11,873 bases of DNA from CAVYPR01 sp052145775 (GTDB taxonomy: Bacteria > Actinomycetota > Acidimicrobiia > Acidimicrobiales > RAAP-2): the NCBI GenBank assembly GCA_052145775.1, contig JBKQNY010000137.1, positions 1 through 11,873 on the forward strand. The letters run 5' to 3'. The position numbers were made by a program, and so were the translations under genes. The notes beneath the pieces were generated by a model. The model did not search any database and was not told the DNA's origin. It was given only the letters and a program-made list of their open reading frames with translations. Position 1 is the stretch's first letter; each line of letters begins with the position of its first letter. Below are positions 5,978 to 11,873 of this stretch, in pieces.

Positions 5978-6331
5978 GCGCCGGGCACGATCACCACGGC
6001 GGGGCCGCTCCCGGCGCCTTGCACCGAAGCGACCCTCGCGCACCTAGCCCATCGTCGGCGTGCCTCCCGAGCCGGGTGGGGTTGCGAACAGTCGTCGGGT
6101 ACCGACCTGTGGCCTCACAGCCCGCGAGGCGTCTCCCTCCCCGACCCAGGCCCGCGTGAGCTGGCGCCCGGCGTCCCGCCCGACAGGTGGCGAGGTGGCC
6201 ATCCGGCTGGCGGGGATTTTGGCCTTTAGGACAGGGTGCTTCCGCTCCCAGAGTCCCGCCCAGCGCCCACCCAGCCCATCGGCCGGACCGGCAGCGGCAT
6301 AACACGAGCTCCTGCCATGCCCTGTCGTGAG

Positions 6332-6368
6332 CCCACCCGACCGCCAGAGGCCCAGGTCGTCGGGTGGG
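6332..6368 (-). terminator. 10-bp inverted repeat downstream of the acyl-CoA dehydrogenase gene
   Basis: CCCACCCGAC at 6332-6341 and GTCGGGTGGG at 6359-6368 pair perfectly around a 17-base loop, 41 bases past the dehydrogenase stop on the minus strand. Position suits a transcript end for the three-gene operon. No T-run follows, so it is not a classical intrinsic terminator. Confidence 0.45.
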
Positions 6369-6409
6369 GAGATGTCATCGACGAGCGACGGCGGTCGGCG
6401 GGATGTCGC

Positions 6410-7558
6410 CTATCCAAGCAGGTGCTTGGAGACGACCACCCGCTGGACCTGGTTGGTGCCCTCGTAGATCTGGGTGATCTTGGCGTCGCGCATGAACCGC
6501 TCCACCGGGAACTCCTTGGTGTAGCCGTTGCCACCGAGAAGCTGCACAGCGTCGGTGGCCACGGCCATGGCCGTGTCCGCAGCGAAGCACTTGGCCATGG
6601 CGCCCATGGCGTTGAGTTCGCCGTGGGGGTCGTCGTCGACCAGGCCGCAGGCGCGGTAGACGAGGGTGCGGGCGGCCTCGGTGCGGATGGCCATGTCGGC
6701 CAGCATGAACCGCAGTCCCTGCAGGTCGGCGATGGGCCCGCCGAAGGCCTGGCGCTCCTTCATGTAGGCCGCGGCGTGGTCGATGGACCCCTGGGCGATG
6801 CCCACCGCCTGGGCCCCGATGGTCGGTCGGCTCCGGTCGAGGGTGTGCATGGCGATGTGGAACCCCCGGCCCTCCTCGCCGATCAGGTTCGAGGCCGGCA
6901 CCCGGACCTCGTCAAGGACGATCTCGCCGGTGGGGCTGCCCCGCAAGCCCATCTTGTCCTCGAGCTTGGCCACCTTGACCCCCCACTCCGCCTCCACCAG
7001 GAAGCAGGAGACGCCTCGGTGGCCGGCGTCGGGGTCGGTCTTGGCGAAGACGGTGTAGGTGTCCGAGATGCCGGCGTTGGTGATCCAGTGCTTGGAGCCG
7101 GTCAGCACGTAGGAGTCGCCGTCCTTGACCGCCCGGCAGCGCATGGCGGCCACGTCGCTCCCGGCGTCGGCCTCCGACAGGCAGTAGCTGGCCTGGGCCT
7201 CCCCCGAGGCGACCCTCGGGATGTATCGGCGCTTCAGCTCCTCGGAGCCCCAGTTCATGATCGGGATCATCCCCAGCTTGGAGATGAGGAGCGTGACCGA
7301 GGTCGAGGCGCAGACCCGGGCCAGCTCCTCGACGGCGATGGCCTGGGTCACGTGGTCGGCGCCGGCCCCGCCGAACTCGGGCGGCAGACCCAGGGCGGGC
7401 AGCTCCATCTGGCGGCAGGCCTCGAACGACTTCCAGGGGTAGGAGGCGGTGCGGTCGGCCTCGGCGGCGTTGGGGGCCACCCGCTCGTCGCAGAACCGGC
7501 GCAGGGTCTCTCGGAACTGGCGCTGTGTGTCGGTGAGGCCGAAGGCGGGGGCGTCCAT
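6410..7558 (-). CDS. Acyl-CoA dehydrogenase
   Basis: 382 aa, the usual length for short/medium-chain and branched-chain acyl-CoA dehydrogenases. These flavoproteins oxidise an acyl-CoA to the trans-2-enoyl-CoA and pass electrons to electron-transfer flavoprotein. Visible landmarks: N-terminal helical domain (residues 8-118, with LGLPPEFGGAG); first signature YCLSEADAGSD at 125-135, with Ala where most members have Pro; GSKHWITNAG at 155-164 for FAD and substrate contacts; KMGLRGSPT at 202-210; RQAFG at 269-273; second signature QLLGGNGYTKEFPVER at 339-354; and IYEGTNQVQR at 364-373, where Glu366 is the expected catalytic base. The start was placed at ATG 7558, since the in-frame upstream extension is low-complexity Gly/Pro/Arg and the family begins here. 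It lies 41 bases after the hydrolase. Exact chain-length preference cannot be told. Confidence 0.95.
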   Translation of the reverse strand: MDAPAFGLTDTQRQFRETLRRFCDERVAPNAAEADRTASYPWKSFEACRQMELPALGLPPEFGGAGADHVTQAIAVEELARVCASTSVTLLISKLGMIPIMNWGSEELKRRYIPRVASGEAQASYCLSEADAGSDVAAMRCRAVKDGDSYVLTGSKHWITNAGISDTYTVFAKTDPDAGHRGVSCFLVEAEWGVKVAKLEDKMGLRGSPTGEIVLDEVRVPASNLIGEEGRGFHIAMHTLDRSRPTIGAQAVGIAQGSIDHAAAYMKERQAFGGPIADLQGLRFMLADMAIRTEAARTLVYRACGLVDDDPHGELNAMGAMAKCFAADTAMAVATDAVQLLGGNGYTKEFPVERFMRDAKITQIYEGTNQVQRVVVSKHLLG

Positions 7559-7599
7559 CGCCCCATTCTCGCAGAACGTCGACGGCCCCCCCGACGCCG

Positions 7600-8460
7600 C
7601 TACACCGACGAAAGGTGCTCGAGGAGCAGGCGGCCGAGCTCCTGGGGGGCCTCCTCGGGCACCCAGTGACTCACCCCCTCGAGGACGTCGAAGCGGTAGC
7701 GGCCGGCCACCCATTCGGCCGTGGCCTCGGCGGCCGGGCGGCCCAGCGCCCGGTCACCGGTCGACCACACGTAGAGCGTGGGCACGACGACCGGCGGGAG
7801 CCCGGCCACGTCGGCCTCGGACATGGCCCGGTACCAGTTGAGGGCGGCGGTCAGCGCCCCGGGCCGCGTGAGCGGGGCCACGTACTCGTCGGCCAGCTCG
7901 GGGGCGAGGCCGGTCGTGGCCAGCAGGTCGCGCAGCCCCGATCCGTCGCCGTCGGGTCCGAGCAGGAGCCGTTCGGGCTCGTCGGGGCGCTGGAAGAGGG
8001 CCATAAACCCCGAGGGGTCGCCGGAGGAGCTGTCGCCGCCGGCCGGGGTCGACCGCAGGGCCTCGGGGTGGGGGGTCGACACCACGGTCAGGGTCCGCAC
8101 CCGGTCGGAGTGCCGGGCCGCCACCACCCAGGCCACCATGCCGCCCCAGTCGTGGCCGACCAGGTCGAAGGTGGGCATCTGCATGGTGTCGGCGATGGCC
8201 AGCACGTCGGCTACCAGCCGGGGGAGGGCGTAGTCGGCCACCGCCAGCGGGCGGGCGCCGACGGCGTAGCCGCGCTGGTCGGGCGCCACGGCCCGGTACC
8301 CGGCCGAGCCCAGGAGGGCCAGCTGGGGTCGCCAGCACCATGACGACTGCGGGAAGCCGTGGAGGAGCAGCACCGGCCTTCCGAGGTGCGGTCCGGCGGC
8401 CCGGGCGCTGAAGGTGAGGTCGTTGGCGTCGATCTCGAGCCGCTCGATGTCGGCGCCCAT
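7600..8460 (-). CDS. Alpha/beta hydrolase, epoxide hydrolase-like
   Basis: 286 aa, one complete alpha/beta hydrolase domain with cap. HGFP at 34-37 forms the oxyanion region, followed by QSSWCWRPQ. DQRGYA is at 61-66. The nucleophile elbow GHDWGG at 102-107 puts Asp104 as nucleophile, which points to epoxide hydrolase or haloalkane dehalogenase rather than a serine esterase. Asp236 (STGD) and His265 (GVSHW) complete the triad. ALNWYRAM at 206-213 matches the cap motif whose Tyr (here Tyr210) helps open epoxides, favouring epoxide hydrolase; the second ring-opening Tyr is not certain. Its ATG overlaps the upstream gene's TGA by one base (TGATG) with no nearby ribosome site, implying re-initiation. 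With the adjacent acyl-CoA dehydrogenase it may serve lipid, terpenoid or xenobiotic breakdown; the substrate is unknown. Confidence 0.92.
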   Translation of the reverse strand: MGADIERLEIDANDLTFSARAAGPHLGRPVLLLHGFPQSSWCWRPQLALLGSAGYRAVAPDQRGYAVGARPLAVADYALPRLVADVLAIADTMQMPTFDLVGHDWGGMVAWVVAARHSDRVRTLTVVSTPHPEALRSTPAGGDSSSGDPSGFMALFQRPDEPERLLLGPDGDGSGLRDLLATTGLAPELADEYVAPLTRPGALTAALNWYRAMSEADVAGLPPVVVPTLYVWSTGDRALGRPAAEATAEWVAGRYRFDVLEGVSHWVPEEAPQELGRLLLEHLSSV

Positions 8461-9008
8461 CAACCGACCGGGGTGGCGGCCCTCTGCCCTCGTTCGCCGG
8501 CGAGGAGTTCCCGCCAGCCGCCGTCCCCTGCCCACCCCTCGAGGTCGTCGGGGGTCAGCCGCAGCGCCCCCTCGGGCACGCAGTCCACCAGGACCCGCTG
8601 CACGGTGTAGTCGTGCGCGGCTCCCCGGAAGGCCTGCCGGCGGGCGTCCGCCAGCTCGGAGGGCGCCGGGGCCAGGAAGCCCCAGAGCGAGAGTGACACC
8701 GTCAGGTCGTGCACGCAGGGGGCCCGGCCGAAGAGGGCGGCCCGCCTGGAGGCGACCAGCGCCGAGCCCATGAGGACGTCTTCTTCGGACTCCCCCTCGG
8801 CGAGGACCAGGCGGTCGGCGAACCGGTGGGCCAGCTGGAGCGCGAAGCCCTGGTCGGGACCGGGGCTCCCCATGCCGGGGCCGGCCGGCCGTGACGGGAT
8901 CCGCAGCTCGGCGGGCCGCGCCGCCGACCACGGCCCGGGCACCTTGAGCCGGCGGGCCGGGCGAACCTGGTCGGCTTCGGAGATGGGGACGAAGCTCGGT
9001 TGGGTCAT
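8460..9008 (-). CDS. Conserved-looking hypothetical protein (182 aa)
   Basis: First gene of the metabolic operon. No named domain recognised, though the composition looks like an intact soluble protein: SRPAGPGMGSPGPDQGFAL at 39-57, a helical stretch FALQLAHRFADRL, RRAALFGRAPCVHDL at 88-102, LSLWGFLAP at 106-114, and VLVDCVPEGAL at 139-149. No signal peptide or membrane segment. I recall similar uncharacterised proteins in actinobacteria but cannot confirm that here. The ATG at 9008 has no clear Shine-Dalgarno, so the message may be leaderless or nearly so. It overlaps the hydrolase by one base, so a related function is likely. It is divergent from the Fn3 gene across 117 bases. Confidence 0.85.
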   Translation of the reverse strand: MTQPSFVPISEADQVRPARRLKVPGPWSAARPAELRIPSRPAGPGMGSPGPDQGFALQLAHRFADRLVLAEGESEEDVLMGSALVASRRAALFGRAPCVHDLTVSLSLWGFLAPAPSELADARRQAFRGAAHDYTVQRVLVDCVPEGALRLTPDDLEGWAGDGGWRELLAGERGQRAATPVG

Positions 9009-9125
9009 GCGCGGCGAGACTACTCGCCCCCGATCCCGCCGCCCGTACCCCGCAAAAGAAAGTCCTTTCCCAGGTCACCGGCCCGCTGTAACGTTTCGGC
9101 CATCAAACCTTGGGAAGGGGAAACC
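9009..9125. promoter_or_regulatory. Divergent intergenic region with promoters of the metabolic operon and the Fn3 gene
   Basis: 117 bases separating oppositely oriented genes, so both promoters should lie here. On the plus strand TGTAACGT at 9087-9094 fits a TAnnnT-type actinobacterial -10 (TAACGT, 9089-9094); the -35 region is poor. The Fn3 gene's ribosome site AAGGGG ends 5 bases before ATG 9126. No recognisable operator or known riboswitch class was seen. Confidence 0.4.
9064..9118 (+). promoter_or_regulatory. Possible hairpin masking the Fn3 gene's ribosome site
   Basis: CCTTTCCCAGG (9064-9074) and CCTTGGGAAGG (9108-9118) can pair over 11 positions with one G-T and one mismatch, burying the start of the GGGAAGGGG Shine-Dalgarno stretch. 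If the transcript starts upstream of 9064 this could lower translation. If it starts near 9100, from the suggested -10, the first arm is missing and the hairpin is irrelevant. Confidence 0.3.
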
Positions 9126-11873
9126 ATGACGTCAGCTCGGCCGCTCTTCGGGCCTCGGGGGCCACACAAACGTTTGTGCGCATTCGCCGGGCGCGGGCGC
9201 GGCGCACTGCTGGCGGCAACCGCCGTCGCGGCGATGGGGGCCCTTGTGGCCCAGGCCGCCGTACCCGGCACGGCCGCCGCCACAACAGCGCAGAAGCCCT
9301 CGGCACCCACCGATGTCGTAGCCGTGGCCCACGCCGCCTCGGCCAAGGTCAGCTGGAGCGCGGCGGCCACAAACGGGTTGCCGATCACCTCCTACACCGT
9401 CACCAGCTCGCCGACAGCCAAGTCCTGCACCACCACAGGCACCCTCTCGTGCACGGTGTCAGGCCTGGCCAACGGCGACACGTACAGCTTCCGGGTGCGG
9501 GCGACGAACGGCGCCGGCACAGGGCCGACATCGACCCCCTCGAACACCGTGGAACCGCAGAGCACCCCCGGCGCGCCGACCGGGCTGAAAGTCACGTCGG
9601 GCAACGCCGCGGTCAAGGTCAGCTGGTCGGCACCGCCCGCCAACGGCACACCCATCACCAAGTACAACGTCATCAGCACACCCACAGGCAAGACGTGCAC
9701 GGCAACCACGAACCTCACCTGCACAGTGCTCGCCCTCACCAACGGCACCTCCTACACCTTCAAGGTCTCCGCCACCAACGGGCGGGGCACCGGACCCACA
9801 TCGACACCCTCGGTCGCCGTCGTCCCCGCCTCGCCACCCACCACAGCACCGGTGCTCACCTCGGCCACCGCCGGGAGCGGGTCCATCGCCCTCACCTGGA
9901 ACCCGGTGAGCCCGGCCAAGGACGGAGGGGCCGCGATCACCGGCTACGTCGCCCGTGCCGAGATCGGGACCACAGTCAAGTCAACGAAGTCGGTGGGCAG
10001 CACAGCCACGTCGGCGACAGTGACCGGCCTGACGAACGGCACCGCGTACCGGGTGACGGTCTCTGCCACCAACAGCGCCGGTACAGGCCCGCCCGCCACC
10101 TCTGGGGAGATCACCCCGGCGGGCGTCCCCGGTGAGCCGGTCGACGTGCTGGCCCAGGCGGCCGACCAGTCGGTCGAGGTCATCTGGACACCGGCGACAG
10201 CGAGCGGCACAAAGGTCACCGGCTACACAGTGACGAGCTCGCCCACAGACAAGAGCTGCCACTCGATCGGGTCGACATGCTACGTCAGCGGCCTCACCAA
10301 CGGCGTTGCCTACAGCTTCACGGTCCACGCCACCAACGGCAAGGGCGCCGGACCGACATCGACACCCACGGTCAAGGTGACCCCGGGGCTGGTTCCCGAT
10401 GCCCCTCCGGCGCCGACGGCGGCTGCGGGGAACCAGCAGGCCCAGGTCACCTGGACGGCGGCGACAGGCAACGGAGCCAGCGTCACCGGCTACACGGTGA
10501 TCAGCAACCCCACATCGAAGACCTGCTCCACCACAGGAGCCCTCACCTGTGTCGTCCCCGGCCTCGACAACGGCAAGGCGTACACGTTCAGGGTACGCGC
10601 CACCAACGACGTCGGGCTCGGTCCGTCATCTGCGGCCTCGGCCCCGGTGATCCCGTCCACGGTCCCCGGTGCCCCCACCGAAGTCACGGCGTCAATCGGA
10701 AACGCGTCAGCCACCGTGAGCTGGAAGGACCCGTCGACAAACGGCACAAAGATCGTCAGCTACACCGCGACCAGCACACCGACAAACCGAAGCTGCACGG
10801 TAGCGGGCGCCACCGCCACCAGCTGCACCGTCAAGAATCTCGTGAACGGGGACGCCTACTCGTTCCGGGTGCGGGCGAAGAACGGCGACGGGACAGGCCC
10901 CACATCGACAGCCTCGAGCAGTGTGGTGCCGGCCACCGCGCCGACCGTGGCCCCGTCGATTCTCGGGCTCGTGTCGATCACAACAACGCTGACCGTCCGC
11001 GTGCAGCGCCTGCCGGTAGCCGACGACGGGGGGAACGCGGTCACGGCCTATGTGGTGAAGGCCACCGGGACCCTGCTCACACACACAAAGAAGTCCTACT
11101 CCCGCTCGGTCACATTCCTCACAAAGACAACAAAGGTCGGCGGTACAGCGCGTGCGCTGTCGATCACAGGGCTCCCCTACGGCATCTCGCTGAAGGTGAC
11201 CGTGACCGCCCGCAACACAGTGGGGTCCAGCCCGACGGCGACAGCCGGGTCCATCGTGCTCAAGTCCGTCCCCGCCGCCCCGCTCACCGTGAACGCCACA
11301 GCCGCCTTCGAATCGGCAGAGGTCACATGGTACGACCCAGCGGATCTCATCCCCCCGGGCACAGCGCAGGTCGTCAACGACGCCGACAACGGCACAGCCA
11401 TCACCAGCTACACGGTGACCAGCACGCCCACAGGGCTCACCTGCACGACCTCGTCGAACGACTGCTACGTCTTAGGGCTTCGCAACGGCGTCAGCTACAC
11501 CTTCACCGTCAGGGCGCACAACGGCCAGGGGACAGGCCCCCCAACGAAGACATCGAACGCCGTGGTGCCGACAACACTGCCCGACGCGCCCGGATCGATC
11601 ACCGCCACACCGCACAACGAGGCGGTCACGACGACATGGTCGGCCTCTTCCACATCCCACGGCTTCGCCATCACCCGCTACGTGGTGACAGCCACGTCGT
11701 CGCTGGAGACCTGCTCGACCCCCGGGACACTCACCTGCACCGTCACCGGGCTCAGCAACGGGTCCTCCTACGCCTTTAGGGTCCGCGCCGTCACCGCCAA
11801 GGGCGACGGCCCCCGTTCGTCCAGCTCCAACGTCGTGATCCCCTACACCGTGCCGAGCGCCCCGACCATCACA
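9126..11873 (+). CDS. Secreted tandem fibronectin type III protein, 3' end outside window
   Basis: 916 codons, open to the right edge. AAGGGG precedes the ATG by 5 bases. Residues 1-26 are basic, 27-50 hydrophobic with Ala-rich ends, a signal peptide probably cleaved near 45-52. Nine complete Fn3 domains follow at roughly 58-145, 147-235, 237-330, 333-421, 422-511, 512-602, 604-714, 715-816 and 817-908, and a tenth begins (VPSAPTIT). Typical marks are P-x-A-P at domain starts, VSW, ITxYTV, GLTNGxxYxFxVRATN and GxGPTSTPS. Domains 1, 2, 4, 5, 6, 8 and 9 carry a cysteine pair 7-10 residues apart (101/109, 191/199, 378/385, 467/475, 557/567, 773/780, 863/871); domains 3 and 7 lack it. No catalytic domain is visible; a stalk, adhesin, or substrate-binding part of a larger surface protein is likely. 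Confidence 0.93.
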   Translation, partial: MTSARPLFGPRGPHKRLCAFAGRGRGALLAATAVAAMGALVAQAAVPGTAAATTAQKPSAPTDVVAVAHAASAKVSWSAAATNGLPITSYTVTSSPTAKSCTTTGTLSCTVSGLANGDTYSFRVRATNGAGTGPTSTPSNTVEPQSTPGAPTGLKVTSGNAAVKVSWSAPPANGTPITKYNVISTPTGKTCTATTNLTCTVLALTNGTSYTFKVSATNGRGTGPTSTPSVAVVPASPPTTAPVLTSATAGSGSIALTWNPVSPAKDGGAAITGYVARAEIGTTVKSTKSVGSTATSATVTGLTNGTAYRVTVSATNSAGTGPPATSGEITPAGVPGEPVDVLAQAADQSVEVIWTPATASGTKVTGYTVTSSPTDKSCHSIGSTCYVSGLTNGVAYSFTVHATNGKGAGPTSTPTVKVTPGLVPDAPPAPTAAAGNQQAQVTWTAATGNGASVTGYTVISNPTSKTCSTTGALTCVVPGLDNGKAYTFRVRATNDVGLGPSSAASAPVIPSTVPGAPTEVTASIGNASATVSWKDPSTNGTKIVSYTATSTPTNRSCTVAGATATSCTVKNLVNGDAYSFRVRAKNGDGTGPTSTASSSVVPATAPTVAPSILGLVSITTTLTVRVQRLPVADDGGNAVTAYVVKATGTLLTHTKKSYSRSVTFLTKTTKVGGTARALSITGLPYGISLKVTVTARNTVGSSPTATAGSIVLKSVPAAPLTVNATAAFESAEVTWYDPADLIPPGTAQVVNDADNGTAITSYTVTSTPTGLTCTTSSNDCYVLGLRNGVSYTFTVRAHNGQGTGPPTKTSNAVVPTTLPDAPGSITATPHNEAVTTTWSASSTSHGFAITRYVVTATSSLETCSTPGTLTCTVTGLSNGSSYAFRVRAVTAKGDGPRSSSSNVVIPYTVPSAPTIT

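Larger units (their letters stand above)
5352..6409. other. About 1 kb without a convincing intact gene
   Basis: Open frames on both strands are Arg/Pro-rich and look like chance products of GC-rich DNA. About 5360-5660 is noticeably less GC-rich than the rest and may hold the promoter of the leftward gene cluster. Visible small elements: a perfect 7-bp inverted repeat with a 4-base loop at 5474-5491; a 10-base direct repeat CAATTCCGCC at 5513-5522 and 5547-5556; a 7-bp inverted repeat at 5676-5700. A possible PIN-domain remnant (5813-5977) and a hairpin (6332-6368) are listed separately. No tRNA, transposase or CRISPR repeats seen. Confidence 0.6.

Noticed and set aside
5588..6043. Whole 151-aa minus-strand frame as an intact gene
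   Set aside because: Both ends are Arg/Pro-rich, there is no ribosome site, and only the middle resembles a protein; recorded as a possible remnant instead.
6236..7669. 477-aa open frame on the plus strand opposite the acyl-CoA dehydrogenase
   Set aside because: Gly/Val/His-rich low-complexity product antisense to a gene with unmistakable family signatures; typical of GC-rich DNA.
7559..7714. Upstream extension of the acyl-CoA dehydrogenase to 7714
   Set aside because: Low-complexity residues that overlap the end of the hydrolase gene; the family's N-terminus begins at the Met encoded at 7558.
8461..9078. N-terminal extension of the hydrolase frame back to 9078
   Set aside because: The extension is Arg/Pro/Gly-rich and overlaps the 182-aa gene in another frame; the hydrolase fold starts properly at ATG 8460, which is coupled to the upstream stop.
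9020..9388. 122-aa minus-strand frame opposite the start of the Fn3 gene
   Set aside because: Ala-rich antisense of the signal peptide and first Fn3 domain; no ribosome site.
10277..11779. 500-aa open frame on the plus strand within the Fn3 gene
   Set aside because: Arg/His-rich frame-shifted reading of the Fn3 repeats, with no ribosome site or domain.

Overview
The window is high-GC DNA with GC-rich third codon positions, frequent 1-4 base gene overlaps and secreted proteins built from tandem beta-sandwich repeats. This fits a high-GC Gram-positive, most likely an actinobacterium and possibly of the Acidimicrobiia. That is a judgement from composition and gene style; no marker gene is present.

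Left block (1-5351, minus strand, read right to left): a run of genes for secreted or cell-surface proteins. In transcription order they are: a poorly understood 169-aa ORF; a 156-aa protein with two membrane segments, joined to it by an ATGA overlap; a 156-aa secreted protein with a SipW/TasA-type leader; a 629-aa secreted protein with one Ig-like and four IPT/TIG domains; a 186-aa protein with a SipW/TasA-type leader; and, coupled to that by another ATGA overlap, a large protein (Fn3, putative-Ig and Ig-like domains) that runs off the left edge. The three middle secreted proteins share a module with an N-P motif and two cysteines that I cannot assign to a named family. A 224-base gap between the 156-aa secreted protein and the TIG protein holds four hairpins. 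The signal peptidase expected to process such leaders is not in the window.

Middle block (5352-6409): about 1 kb without a convincing intact gene. It has a locally AT-richer stretch, small inverted repeats and a possible degenerate PIN-domain (VapC-like) remnant.

Right-centre block (6410-9008, minus strand): a compact metabolic operon. A conserved-looking 182-aa protein overlaps by one base an alpha/beta hydrolase of the epoxide-hydrolase type, followed after 41 bases by an acyl-CoA dehydrogenase. An inverted repeat follows the dehydrogenase.

Right block (9009-11873, plus strand): a 117-base divergent intergenic region, then a large secreted protein of at least nine complete Fn3 domains running off the right edge. 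Seven of the nine carry a closely spaced cysteine pair in the same place, and the single Fn3 domain of the left-edge gene carries the same pair. The metabolic operon is therefore flanked by two surface-protein loci that share domain style and a leaning towards ACA for threonine. The most interesting material is the left operon: a possible actinobacterial matrix, fibre or adhesin system with a shared uncharacterised domain and a structured intergenic RNA.
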